This document shows positions 27,816 to 36,448 of a stretch of DNA of 64,000 nucleotides, piece after piece. Both the position numbers and the translations under genes were made by a program. Each line of letters starts with the position of its first letter. Within the stretch, counting starts at the first letter, position 1. Source of the stretch: Cupriavidus taiwanensis. Lineage in GTDB: Bacteria > Pseudomonadota > Gammaproteobacteria > Burkholderiales > Burkholderiaceae. The notes beneath the pieces were generated by a model. That model searched no databases. It saw only the letters and a list, made by a program, of their open reading frames with translations, and was not told where the DNA came from. The stretch covers positions 1,199,298 through 1,263,297 of the forward strand of contig NZ_LT977071.1 of assembly GCF_900250075.1 (NCBI RefSeq). The letters are read 5' to 3'.

Positions 27816-28232
27816 ATGTCAACCATCGAAGAGTCGATTGACGTCCGGGTGCCGGTGCAAGTCGCGTATCAGCAATGGTGCCGGTTTGAGGAATTTCCGC
27901 GGTTCATGGAGGGCGTCGAGGAGGTCAGGCAGCTCGATGACCGCCGTCTTCACTGGCGCGCCGAGATCGGCGGCAAGCAGAAGGAGTGGGATGCCGAGAT
28001 AACGCAGAATGTCCCCGACCAGTGCATCGCTTGGCGCAGCGTCGCCGGGGCGGAGAACTCGGGCCAGGTGAATTTTTCTCCGCTGGATGCGGGCGCGACC
28101 CGGGTGTCGGTGCGCATGAATTACGAAACCGAAGGCGTGGTCGAGGCGGTCGGCGATGCCGCCGGCGTGCTCAAGCGCAAGGTCGAGGGCGACCTGAAAC
28201 GCTTCAAGGAGTTCATCGAGGCGCGCACGTGA
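27816..28232 (+). CDS. SRPBCC (polyketide cyclase/START-like) protein
   Basis: A 138-residue protein of the cyclase/dehydrase-like SRPBCC fold. It opens with STIEESIDVRVPVQVAYQQW and has the FEEFPRFMEGVEEVRQLD and KEWDAEITQNVPDQCIAWRS segments. A near-perfect ribosome-binding site (AAAGGAGGTG) precedes the ATG at 27816. It is separated by 245 bases from the siderophore operon and by 360 from the receptor gene, so it may be an independent unit. Proteins of this type bind small hydrophobic ligands or lipids, and many are stress-induced. A direct link to the siderophore is not shown. Confidence 0.8.
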   Translation: MSTIEESIDVRVPVQVAYQQWCRFEEFPRFMEGVEEVRQLDDRRLHWRAEIGGKQKEWDAEITQNVPDQCIAWRSVAGAENSGQVNFSPLDAGATRVSVRMNYETEGVVEAVGDAAGVLKRKVEGDLKRFKEFIEART

Positions 28233-28592
28233 GGGCCTCGGTCTGACCTCGCGGCCTGGCCGCAGGCCGCGACATCATCCCCGCATTCTCCATGTTTTTC
28301 CCGCAAAAGCCGTCGCCCTGCCCGTGGGGCGACCGGCCACCGCAGCGGCCCCTTCCCGCCTGAGTATTCCCGTTCCACCTTCGTCCAACAGGTTGATGCG
28401 CCAGAACGGCGCCGATCAACTGGCCCACATGCCGCGCGACTTGCCGAGTTAGTCGGCGCCCAATACCGAAGCGCGGCACCTGACCATCGGCACGGCCCCC
28501 CAACGTAGAAAGCTGTGAATGAAATTTATTAATGATAATGATTTGCATTTACAATACGGCCGAAATCAAGAAAGCCGACATCCAGGAGGAAT
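28233..28592. other. Receptor promoter region (360 bases, no gene)
   Basis: No credible gene lies here. The right end, from about 28505, is distinctly A/T-rich and contains the Fur box at 28531-28549 and AGGAGGA just before the receptor ATG. Confidence 0.7.
28531..28549 (+). promoter_or_regulatory. Fur box of the TonB-dependent receptor gene
   Basis: AATGATAATGATTTGCATT matches the classical 19-base Fur operator closely. It lies 43 bases before the receptor start at 28593 within an A/T-rich promoter stretch. Repression by Fe-loaded Fur is expected. Confidence 0.8.
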
Positions 28593-30809
28593 ATGTACAG
28601 GGGTAAAACGGCCGGCCCGAGCCAGGGCCGGCGAAGCCATCAACCATTTGCGCTGACGGCGCTGGCGCTGGCGGTCTCCATGCAGTGCGCGCAGGCGCAG
28701 GACAGCGGCACGGCGCAGGCGGGCAGCACCGCCGTGGTACAGCTGCCGACCGTTAGCGTGCGCGCCGACGGCGTGGAGAACTACGGGCCGGCGAACAAGA
28801 AGTCGGTGTCCGCCACCAAATCCGACGTGCCGATCGCCGACACGCCCCAGTCGATCAGCGTCATCACCGCCGACCAGATGCGCGCCCAGGGCGCGCAGCG
28901 GGTCGAGGAAGCGCTGCGCTACAGCGCCGGCGTGCGCACCGAGCCGATCGTCGATACGCGGCGCAGCACCTACATGATCCGCGGTTTCACCGTGTCCCAG
29001 AACAGCCAGTACTGGGACGGCCTGAAGCTGCCGGCTTCCGGCGGCTACGGCGGCTGGGAACTGGAGCCGTACAGCCTGGATCGCGTCGACGTGGTGCGCG
29101 GTCCGTCGTCGGTGCTGTACGGACAGACCTCGCCCGGCGGCCTGATCAACCAGATCAGCAAGCGGCCGCAGGCGGAGACCGCCAACGAGATCAACCTCAG
29201 CTTCGGCAACTATGACCGCAAGGAGGTCTCCGGCGACTTCACCGGGGCACTCGACAAGGACGGCAAGGTGCTGTACCGCCTGACCGCGCTGGCGCGCGAC
29301 AGCGGCACGCAGACCAATATGGCCGGCGACGACCGCTTCTTCATCGCGCCGCAGATCACCTGGCGCCCCACCGATGCCACCAGCTTCACGGCCTACGCGC
29401 AGATCTACCACGACAATGCCGGCAACAGCGCCAACTTCCTTCCGGCGCTGGGCACGATCACGCCGCTGGCCAACGGCTCCAGGATCCCGACCGACCTGTT
29501 CACGGGCGAGCCGGGCTTCGACCGCTTCAAGCGCGAGCAGTACCTGGCGGGCTATGAATTCTCGCATCGCCTGAACGACACGGTGACGCTGCGCCAGAAC
29601 CTGCGCTACGGCCACATGTATGTGAGCTACGAGAACATCGGCGGCAACGGCGGGCTGGTGGCGAATCCGCCCAACGGCCCTTACCTGCTGCGCCGTATCG
29701 GCTTGCGCTCGAACGAGTCGTTCGACCTGTTTACGGTCGACAACCAGGCGCAGATCAAGGTCAGGCATGGCATCTTCGACCATACCATCCTGACCGGCAT
29801 CGACTACTCGCGCTCGACCTTCGACCGCCTGCGCGGCCTGACCGGCAACACGCCGGCCGCCCAGCCGCCGCTGAATATCTTCAACCCGGTCTACGGCAAT
29901 TTTGTCGCGCCGAACTACCAGACCGACGAAGACACCACGCGCAGCCAGATCGGCTTCTACCTGCAGGACATGGTGCGGATCTCCGACCGCTTCATGCTGC
30001 AGCTGGCCGGGCGCTATGACAAGGCCAAGGTCAGCACCGACACGCGCGCCCTCTCGACCAACGCGGTCACTCGCACCGGCAGCGACGACGGCAAGTTCAC
30101 CGGCCGTGCCGGCCTGCTGTGGGAAGGCCCGTACGGCCTTTCGCCCTACGTGAGCTATTCCACCTCGTTCGAGCCGGCCACGACCGTGCCGCTGTTCGGC
30201 GGCGGCACGCCGCAGCCCACCACCGGCAAGCAATACGAGGCCGGGCTGAAGTGGCAGCCCGCGGGCAGCCGCAGTTTTGCCCAGCTGTCGCTGTTCGACC
30301 TGACCCAGGCCAACGTGCTGACGACGTCCCCGGTCAGCGGCTTCTCGTCGCAACTGGGTGAAGTCCGCTCGCGCGGCGTGGAACTGGAAGGCACGTGGTC
30401 GGTCACGCCCAACTTCAACATCCTGGCGTCGTACACGTACACCGACGCCGAGGTCACGAAGGCCGGCCCGAACGCGCCCAACGCCGGCAAGACGCCGCAA
30501 TACGTGCCGCGGCACATGGCCTCGCTGTGGGCGGATTACCGGCTCTCCAGCGGCTTCCTGGCGGGCGTCTGGCTGGGCGGCGGGGTGCGCTACGTCAGCA
30601 AGACCTACGACCAGACCAACGTGACCGAGGTGCCCGGCTTCACGCTGGTCGACCTGGCCGCGAGCTATTCGTTCGCGCGGCACTACACGCTGCGGCTGAA
30701 CGTCAACAACCTGTTCGACAAAACCTACGTCGCCGCATGCGACAGCGCCACCAACTGCTACTACGGGCGCCGCCGCACCATCATCGGCACGGTGACGTAC
30801 CGCTGGTAA
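28593..30809 (+). CDS. TonB-dependent siderophore receptor
   Basis: A 738-residue outer-membrane receptor. A signal peptide ends near residue 36 (CAQAQ), and a TonB box-like LPTVSVRA follows near 51. The plug domain carries ADTPQSISVITADQMRAQGA and RVDVVRGPSSVLYGQTSPGG. The rest is the 22-strand barrel, ending in GTVTYRW with the aromatic C-terminal residue needed for BAM assembly. It lies downstream of the siderophore operon behind its own Fur box, so it should import the Fe(III) form of the operon's product; in vibrioferrin systems this is PvuA or PsuA. Substrate assignment is by context. Confidence 0.93.
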   Translation: MYRGKTAGPSQGRRSHQPFALTALALAVSMQCAQAQDSGTAQAGSTAVVQLPTVSVRADGVENYGPANKKSVSATKSDVPIADTPQSISVITADQMRAQGAQRVEEALRYSAGVRTEPIVDTRRSTYMIRGFTVSQNSQYWDGLKLPASGGYGGWELEPYSLDRVDVVRGPSSVLYGQTSPGGLINQISKRPQAETANEINLSFGNYDRKEVSGDFTGALDKDGKVLYRLTALARDSGTQTNMAGDDRFFIAPQITWRPTDATSFTAYAQIYHDNAGNSANFLPALGTITPLANGSRIPTDLFTGEPGFDRFKREQYLAGYEFSHRLNDTVTLRQNLRYGHMYVSYENIGGNGGLVANPPNGPYLLRRIGLRSNESFDLFTVDNQAQIKVRHGIFDHTILTGIDYSRSTFDRLRGLTGNTPAAQPPLNIFNPVYGNFVAPNYQTDEDTTRSQIGFYLQDMVRISDRFMLQLAGRYDKAKVSTDTRALSTNAVTRTGSDDGKFTGRAGLLWEGPYGLSPYVSYSTSFEPATTVPLFGGGTPQPTTGKQYEAGLKWQPAGSRSFAQLSLFDLTQANVLTTSPVSGFSSQLGEVRSRGVELEGTWSVTPNFNILASYTYTDAEVTKAGPNAPNAGKTPQYVPRHMASLWADYRLSSGFLAGVWLGGGVRYVSKTYDQTNVTEVPGFTLVDLAASYSFARHYTLRLNVNNLFDKTYVAACDSATNCYYGRRRTIIGTVTYRW

Positions 30810-30850
30810 GCCGGGCATGGCCTGGCATGCCAACCCATGGCGGCAGGCAC

Positions 30851-30881
30851 GGCCCCGCACCCGCAACACGGGTGCGGGGCC
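30851..30881 (+). terminator. Strong GC hairpin between receptor and PepSY genes
   Basis: GGCCCCGCACCCG-CAACA-CGGGTGCGGGGCC is a perfect 13-base stem with a five-base loop. No T tract follows, so it may attenuate or stabilise mRNA instead of ending transcription completely. It lies 41 bases after the receptor stop. Confidence 0.5.
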
Positions 30882-30905
30882 GCGGCCTTGCAGGAGTCTC
30901 ATCAC

Positions 30906-32066
30906 ATGAAAGCCCCCACGCTACGCTTCTGGTACGCGATCCACCGCTGGACCAGCCTGCTCTGCACCCTGAACCTGCTGGTGCTGTGCCTCACCGGTCT
31001 GCTGCTGATCTTCCACGAGGACATCGACGCGCTCGCCGGCCAGGAACACCACGGCCTGGTGTCGGCCGAACGCACCCTGCCCGTGCCGGCGCAGCGCCCG
31101 CCGCTGCAAGGCATGGTCGATGCGGCGCGCGCCGCCCATCCTGGCCAGGCGCCCAAGTCGATTGCCTTCGCCGAGGATGATGCCGATGCCGTCGGCGTGC
31201 GCGTCGGCCCGCCCGGCGAGGCCAAGTTGCGCCACGGCACCACGGTCCAGTTCGATGCCGCCACCGGCGCGCCGCGCAAGCCCGGCCCGGCCGGCGAGAC
31301 CGTCAGCGGCTTTATCCTCAAGCTGCACCTGAACCTGTTCCTGGGCCTGCCCGGCCAGTTCTTCATCGGCTTTATCGGCGTGCTGTTCGCGCTCAGCCTG
31401 ATCAGCGGCCTGGTGCTCTACGGGCCTTTCATGCGCAAGCTGGCCTTCGGGCTGGTGCGCTTCGGCAAGCCGGTGCGCGTAGTGCAGGCGGACCTGCACA
31501 ACCTGTTCGGCATCGTGGTGATGGTGTGGGCCCTGGTGGTCGGGCTGACCGGCACCTTCCTGTCGTTCTCGCCGCTGATCATCGGGCTGTGGCAGAAGAC
31601 CGAGCTGCAGCACCTGATCGCCACCCTGCCCGGCCCGACACCGCCAAAGCTGGTGCCGGTCGACCGCGCGCTGGAGGCGGCCCACCAGGCCGTGCCGGGC
31701 AGGGATCCGGCCTTTGTGTTCTACCCCGGCACCGAGTTCTCCACCGGCCGCCACTACGGCGTGGTGCTGCGCGGCCATACCGAGCTGCAGAAGCGCGTCT
31801 ATGCGATCGCGCTGGTCGACGCCGGCGACGGCAGCGTCGCCGCGGTGCGCGGCATGCCGTGGTACCTGCAGGTGCTGCTGCTGTCTGCGCCTTTCCACTT
31901 TGGCGACTATGCCGGCCGGCCGCTGCAGATCCTGTGGGCGTTGCTGACCGTGATCACGGCGGGGGCCACCGTGACCGGACTGATCTTCTGGCTCAAGCGG
32001 CCGCGGCGCAGCCGCGGGGAAGCGCGCGCACCGCTGCCGCCGCAACTGTCGGGAGACCAGGCATGA
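30906..32066 (+). CDS. PepSY-associated transmembrane protein, probable iron-siderophore reductase
   Basis: A 386-residue inner-membrane protein with an N-terminal helix (residues 14-37), two internal helices (near 150-175 and 200-225) and a C-terminal helix (near 340-365), the PepSY-TM layout of PiuB/FoxB-like proteins. It opens with FWYAIHRWTSLLCTLNLL, whose His residues recur in later helices (HLNLFLGLP, LHNLFGIVV). Members of this family coded beside TonB receptors reduce or release iron from siderophores in the periplasm. It follows the receptor gene on the same strand and overlaps the next small gene by four bases. Confidence 0.85.
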   Translation: MKAPTLRFWYAIHRWTSLLCTLNLLVLCLTGLLLIFHEDIDALAGQEHHGLVSAERTLPVPAQRPPLQGMVDAARAAHPGQAPKSIAFAEDDADAVGVRVGPPGEAKLRHGTTVQFDAATGAPRKPGPAGETVSGFILKLHLNLFLGLPGQFFIGFIGVLFALSLISGLVLYGPFMRKLAFGLVRFGKPVRVVQADLHNLFGIVVMVWALVVGLTGTFLSFSPLIIGLWQKTELQHLIATLPGPTPPKLVPVDRALEAAHQAVPGRDPAFVFYPGTEFSTGRHYGVVLRGHTELQKRVYAIALVDAGDGSVAAVRGMPWYLQVLLLSAPFHFGDYAGRPLQILWALLTVITAGATVTGLIFWLKRPRRSRGEARAPLPPQLSGDQA

Positions 32067-32257
32067 AGCTGATCGACGATACCTGGCCGATGCCGGTGCT
32101 GCTTGGCGCGCTGTCGCTGGGCGGCCTGGCGGCCGGCATTCTTGGCGACGGCGCGTGGGATGCGCTGTGCTGGATCGGCCTGGGCGTGCCGGTGGCGCTC
32201 ACCGCGGGCTGGCTGTGGCGGCAGTGGCGCGCGCGGGAGCAGTCTGCGCGGCGCTGA
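32063..32257 (+). CDS. Small membrane protein downstream of the PepSY protein
   Basis: A 64-residue protein with two predicted membrane helices (PVLLGALSLGGLAAGILG and AWDALCWIGLGVPVALTAGW) and a basic tail. Its start overlaps the PepSY gene stop (ATGA), so it is co-translated. Small proteins in this position may be subunits of the reductase. I do not recognise a named family. Confidence 0.75.
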   Translation: MKLIDDTWPMPVLLGALSLGGLAAGILGDGAWDALCWIGLGVPVALTAGWLWRQWRAREQSARR

Positions 32258-32317
32258 GTTGCCACGCCAGGCTGACACGGCAACAGGCGATCTGACCGTG
32301 CGGCGCCGGTCCTGCCG

Positions 32318-33067
32318 CTAGGCCGATGCCGCGAACCGCTCGGCCAGGAACGCCGCGCATGCCGCCCACGAGCGCCGGTCGGCCGCGGCGTCATAGACAA
32401 TGCCCCGCTCCGGGAAGTTGGCGCCCTCGAAAGTAAACGCATGGCGCGCATGGCCATAGGCATGCAGTTGCCAGTCGGCTCCGGCCTGTGTCAGCTCGGT
32501 GGCGATGGCGAGCACGTCCGCCGGCGGCGCCACGGGGTCTTCCCAGCCATGCAGCAGCAGCACGCTGGCACCGATGGGACCTTGCGGGCCGAGCCGCGGG
32601 GGCTGCAGCACGCCGTGGAAGCTGGCCGCGGCCACCAGCCCGGGCGCGGCGGCGCGCGCCAGGTCCAGCGCGCACAGGCCACCGAAGCAGTACCCCACCG
32701 CGGCCATCCGCCCCGGATCTACGTCCGGCAGTCGCCTGGCCGCTTCAAACCCGGCCAGCAGCCGCTGCCGCAGCAGCCGGCGGTCGGCCAGCAGCGGGTC
32801 CATCAGGTGCGCGTTGTCGCCCCGCTCGTCGCCGCGCACGCCCTTGCCGTACACGTCGGCGGCAAAGCACGGATAGCCCAGTGCCGCGAAGCGGTCGGCG
32901 CAGCGGCGCATCGCCGCATTCAGGCCGCTCCACTCATGGGCCAGCACCACGCACGGCGTGCGTGACGCGGCCATGCCGGCAGGCCTGGCGAGGTAGCCCT
33001 CGAAGACCGTGGTGCCATCCGTGTAGGAGATAAAGCCGCGCTCCGGCGGCAGGCTTGCAGCGTTCAT
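32318..33067 (-). CDS. Dienelactone hydrolase-family alpha/beta hydrolase
   Basis: A 249-residue protein. The Glu segment VVLAHEWSGLN lies near residues 40-50, the nucleophile elbow GYCFGG (Cys) near 123-128, the acid in HGWEDPVAP near 174-182, and the catalytic His in HARHAFT near 207-213. This matches the Cys-His-Asp triad of dienelactone hydrolases. No chlorocatechol genes are nearby, so it is probably a general esterase-like member. Confidence 0.87.
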   Translation of the reverse strand: MNAASLPPERGFISYTDGTTVFEGYLARPAGMAASRTPCVVLAHEWSGLNAAMRRCADRFAALGYPCFAADVYGKGVRGDERGDNAHLMDPLLADRRLLRQRLLAGFEAARRLPDVDPGRMAAVGYCFGGLCALDLARAAAPGLVAAASFHGVLQPPRLGPQGPIGASVLLLHGWEDPVAPPADVLAIATELTQAGADWQLHAYGHARHAFTFEGANFPERGIVYDAAADRRSWAACAAFLAERFAASA

Positions 33068-33144
33068 GGTTTCCTCCGTTCAGGCCGCCAGCATGCGGCC
33101 GCGCGGGAACGCTGTATTGAACGTTTGGGACGTGCCTGGTCCAC

Positions 33145-33999
33145 TCACAGGTAGAACGCCGGCGCGCCAGCCGGACGCTGCCCGAAGGACACCGCCAGCG
33201 GTGACTGGCCGCTGCGCGCGTACGTGCCCGGCGTCTGCGCCACGCGGCGGCGCCATGCGCGGATCTGGTGGGCCTGGTCGCTGTAGCCGTCCAGCGCATC
33301 GCCCGTGCCGCGCTGCAGTGCCTGGATGCTGTGCTGCAGGCGTTCCAGCTCCATCAGCTGCTTTGGCCCGAGCCCCAGCTGCTGCGCGAACCAGCGGTTC
33401 AGCTGACGCCGGCTGACCGCCATCAGGCTGGCGACTTCCTGTACCTGCCGCCCCTCGCGCAACAGCGCGTGGGCCGCGCGCATCGATTGCAGCGCCGCCG
33501 GCTCCCGCAGCGCCGCGAGCCGCCGCAGCAGCCACGCATCGAGCCGGGCAACGATCCGTGCCGGCATCCAGGCGGCGCTAAGGTCGGCGCTGAGCGCATG
33601 GCTGGCCCGGTCTCCCAGGTACCCCGCGAGGTCCAGCAACTGGTCCTTGCACTCAGGCCCGACGCCGGGAAACAGCCGCGCCAGCCCGGCGCCGCTGAGC
33701 ATGGCCATGACGAAGTACGTATCGGACCACGACTGCCAGCGCCGGCTGGCCGACTGCAAGCCCAGCAGCGACACCGTCGGCACGGCAGGGCCGCCCACCA
33801 TCGCGTTCGGACGGCCGAAGTTGACCGACAGCACCGCACCCGGGTACGGACAGGTGGTGATATCGCTGCCGGCGTAGGCGCCTTCCAGGTCCTGTACGAA
33901 CCAGTAGCCGTCGACATAGGGCGTCAGGGATGGGCACGGGGCGAGGACCTGGAACATGACGGCGGCGCGCATGGGAGGCGCTGGGGTGGGCACGGGCAT
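33145..33999 (-). CDS. AraC-family transcriptional regulator
   Basis: A 284-residue protein if started at ATG 33999. A longer frame exists, but its extra N-terminus looks non-coding, and ATG 33972 or 33957 is also possible. The C-terminal AraC helix-turn-helix contains VQEVASLMAVSRRQLNRWFAQQLG followed by PKQLMELERLQHSI. The N-terminal half (DUF6597-like) starts with APCPSLTPYVDGYWF. It lies between a hydrolase gene and an MFS gene on the same strand and may regulate either. Confidence 0.8.
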   Translation of the reverse strand: MPVPTPAPPMRAAVMFQVLAPCPSLTPYVDGYWFVQDLEGAYAGSDITTCPYPGAVLSVNFGRPNAMVGGPAVPTVSLLGLQSASRRWQSWSDTYFVMAMLSGAGLARLFPGVGPECKDQLLDLAGYLGDRASHALSADLSAAWMPARIVARLDAWLLRRLAALREPAALQSMRAAHALLREGRQVQEVASLMAVSRRQLNRWFAQQLGLGPKQLMELERLQHSIQALQRGTGDALDGYSDQAHQIRAWRRRVAQTPGTYARSGQSPLAVSFGQRPAGAPAFYL

Positions 34000-34053
34000 A
34001 CCTTTATCACAGGCGCCCCGCTCCCGTCGCAAACACCCGGCCCCATGAAAAAA

Positions 34054-34075
34054 GCGGGCTTCCGAAGAAGCCCGC
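34054..34075 (-). terminator. Rho-independent terminator of the OxlT-like MFS gene
   Basis: GCGGGCTTC-CGAA-GAAGCCCGC is a perfect nine-base stem with a four-base loop. It is preceded by an A run (T run when read leftward) and followed by CTTTT, so it can work in both directions. It lies 54 bases after the end of the leftward MFS gene. Confidence 0.88.
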
Positions 34076-34129
34076 CTTTTGTTGCTGCGAAAGCCCTGCA
34101 ATGACTGGCGTCGCCGCCGTCATCCCCGC

Positions 34130-35452
34130 TCAGGCCGGTACTTGCGACCCGGCTGCCGCCGCCTCCTTCGAGAACAGGCTCCGGGCGTTGGCAACGTGGC
34201 TCTTCAGCACCGGCCGCAGCACCATGATCGCCAGGAAGGCCGCGGTCAGGTCCATCGCTGCCACCGTGTAGAGCACGGTGGACCAGGTGCCGGTCGCTTC
34301 CATCATCAGGTTGCCGATTGGCACGAACAGTGCGCCGATACCCTTGGCGGTGTAGAGCACGCCGTAGATCTTGCCGATGTGCTTGGTGCCGAAGGCATCG
34401 CCGGCGAGCGCAGAGAACAGCGAGTAGACCTCGCCCCAGGCCAGGAACACCACCCCGGACAGGATCAGGAACGCGTACGGGTTGCTGCCGAAGTAGCCCA
34501 GCGCGATGATGCCCAGCCCTTCCAGCGTGAAGGCGATCACCATGGTCTTTTCGCGGCCGATGTTGTCCGAAATCCAGCCGAACAGCGGGCGCGAGATCCC
34601 GTTCATGATGCGGTCCAGCATCAGCGCCAGCGGCAGCGCGGCCATCACGAAGAAGTGCAGGTCGACCTTGAACTCCTTCACGCCGAGGTCCTTGGCGATC
34701 ACGCCCAGCTGCGCCACGGCCATCATGCCGCCGGTGACCACCAGCACGAACATGATCAGCATCAGCCAGAACAGCTTGGTGCACAGCGCTTCCTTGAGCG
34801 TGTAGTCGCGCGTGGCCTGGACCAGCTTGGCCGACGCCTTGACTTCATGCGACTTGGGCGAACGCAGGAACCACGCCGCGATGAAGGCGAGCGAACCCTG
34901 CAGCAGGCCGAAGAACAGGAAGGTGTGCTGGAAGCCCTGCGACTCGATCATCGCCGCGATCGGCAGGATGGTCGCCGCCGAGCCCGCGCCGTAGCCTCCG
35001 GCGGTCAGGCCCACGGCCAGGCCGCGGCGGTCCGGGAACCACTTGAGGGCGTTGTTGATGCAGGTGGCGTAGATCGAACCCACGCCCAGCCCGCCCACCG
35101 CCGCGCCGACGTAGAAGCCCATCAGCGTGGTCGCCTGCGAGTTGATGCACCAGGCCGCGCCGATGAACACCGCGCCGAACGCCACCATCATGCGTGGCCC
35201 GAACTTGTCGATAAAGTAGCCTTCGATCGGTGCCAGCCAGGTCTGCACCAGCACGAACACGGTAAACGCGACCTGGATGCTGGCGCGGGACCAGCCGTAG
35301 GTGTCCTGGATCTCCGGGACGAACAGGGTCCAGGCGTACTGGATGTTGGCGGTGGCGATCATGCAGATCACCCCCACGATCAGCTGCATCCAGCGTGTGC
35401 CTTCCGGGACCTGGTGATTGACGCCCATCCCCATTGCCGATGGATTACTCAT
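34130..35452 (-). CDS. MFS carrier of the oxalate/formate antiporter (OFA) family
   Basis: A 440-residue twelve-helix transporter. The start at 35452 has AAGGAG seven bases upstream; an in-frame ATG at 35479 is less well placed. Signature segments are ANIQYAWTLFVPEIQDTYGW near residues 34-53, LGVGSIYATCINNALKWFPD and SRPLFGWISDNIGREKT. OxlT-like carriers exchange oxalate and formate or move other small carboxylates. A terminator follows, and no oxalate decarboxylase genes adjoin. Confidence 0.9.
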   Translation of the reverse strand: MSNPSAMGMGVNHQVPEGTRWMQLIVGVICMIATANIQYAWTLFVPEIQDTYGWSRASIQVAFTVFVLVQTWLAPIEGYFIDKFGPRMMVAFGAVFIGAAWCINSQATTLMGFYVGAAVGGLGVGSIYATCINNALKWFPDRRGLAVGLTAGGYGAGSAATILPIAAMIESQGFQHTFLFFGLLQGSLAFIAAWFLRSPKSHEVKASAKLVQATRDYTLKEALCTKLFWLMLIMFVLVVTGGMMAVAQLGVIAKDLGVKEFKVDLHFFVMAALPLALMLDRIMNGISRPLFGWISDNIGREKTMVIAFTLEGLGIIALGYFGSNPYAFLILSGVVFLAWGEVYSLFSALAGDAFGTKHIGKIYGVLYTAKGIGALFVPIGNLMMEATGTWSTVLYTVAAMDLTAAFLAIMVLRPVLKSHVANARSLFSKEAAAAGSQVPA

Positions 35453-35924
35453 TGCGCGCTCCTTGAATAGATTGGCCATTAACTCGCGACAGGGCGGAGG
35501 AATATACGGTCGCGCTGCGCCTCAGCTTAGGGATGGCTGCTGGCATTTCATGTCTCCTAATGTCATTGGCATTTGTTTGCCTCTTATCACGACGCGACCT
35601 GAGGTCTCCGCCCTCACCTCTCTCTCAAACTAGGAGCGGCGATGGGATACACAGTATGTGATATATCAACGAAGTCAAGCGAAAGCCGGGGCAGGGTTTT
35701 CACTGAATTAATGCGGGCCATGGATGGGCGCCTTATATTCACGACAAAATCGCATCAGAAGCTGTATGCAAAAACTGGCCACGGTGCCGGCTGTCGGCTG
35801 CTATCCCTTTGCTGGCGTGGAATTCCGGCGCCCCCTCCGGCATCAATGAGTATTTCTTCTGAATCCGCCGTGATCACAATGGCGCATTATCATTACAACA
35901 TTGTCATGAGGCGGTCGCGCCATG

Positions 35925-35940
35925 ATGACAGAATTGTCAT
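35925..35940. promoter_or_regulatory. Inverted repeat ATGACA-N4-TGTCAT, copy 1
   Basis: ATGACAGAATTGTCAT has perfect six-base arms around GAAT. A half-site TGTCAT lies 23 bases upstream. It is about 470 bases from the OFA carrier start and 510 from the Fic start. Confidence 0.5.
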
Positions 35941-36207
35941 GATTATCCCGCTCCGCCCAGGTGGATTCTGGCTAAATGCCTCCGATTAATTTCGCGCCGA
36001 CATACAAAAAAAATGCCCGCAGGCGAACCTGGCGGGCTGAGGCATGGTGCGTGACATCGGCCGCAACATGTAGTTGCAGTTATAGGCGATAAATGGAGCC
36101 GGTCAAATAGCTGAAATAGGTTTTACGCCGATTAATTGGCAAACCCAGAGAAAACCCTGAGCTCTCCCGGGGCCATGGCGGCGATTATGTGGCAATAAGG
36201 CTTGATT

Positions 36208-36223
36208 ATGACAAGGCTGTCAT
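36208..36223. promoter_or_regulatory. Inverted repeat ATGACA-N4-TGTCAT, copy 2
   Basis: ATGACAAGGCTGTCAT has the same six-base arms as copy 1, around AGGC, and is followed eight bases later by TGACAT. The recurrence of identical arms and spacing suggests binding sites for one dimeric regulator. Confidence 0.55.
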
Positions 36224-36448
36224 TTTCAGGTGACATTTACAAGCCTTGGCCGCTGGCGGCGCCGGCTGACTCGTGTAGACGAAAACGTCATCGCCTGCGC
36301 CTGGAATAGACAAAACGGCAAGCGCAGTAGAGCGCCTCGTAAAGCCGGTCTGCTGGCCGGCTAGCCTGCCCGTGGCGCGCCGGCTTCATATATTAAATTA
36401 TCAGAAATCCGGCTCGAAGTAGATGTTTTGGTAAGTCCGGTAGAAGCT

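Larger units (their letters stand above)
35453..36448. other. Long A/T-richer gene-poor region with repeated operator-like palindromes
   Basis: About one kilobase separates the leftward OFA-family carrier from the rightward Fic gene. Its base composition is visibly richer in A and T than the flanking genes. It holds two copies of ATGACA-N4-TGTCAT (35925-35940 and 36208-36223) and isolated TGTCAT/TGACAT half-sites (35902-35907, 36231-36236). A 115-codon open frame at 35642-35989 has unconvincing composition and no start signals, so I do not call it. No RNA gene is recognised. Confidence 0.6.

Noticed and set aside
35642..35989. A 115-codon open frame in the gene-poor kilobase
   Set aside because: It has no ribosome-binding site, mixed composition unlike neighbouring genes, and spans the operator-like palindrome. 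It is more likely a chance frame.
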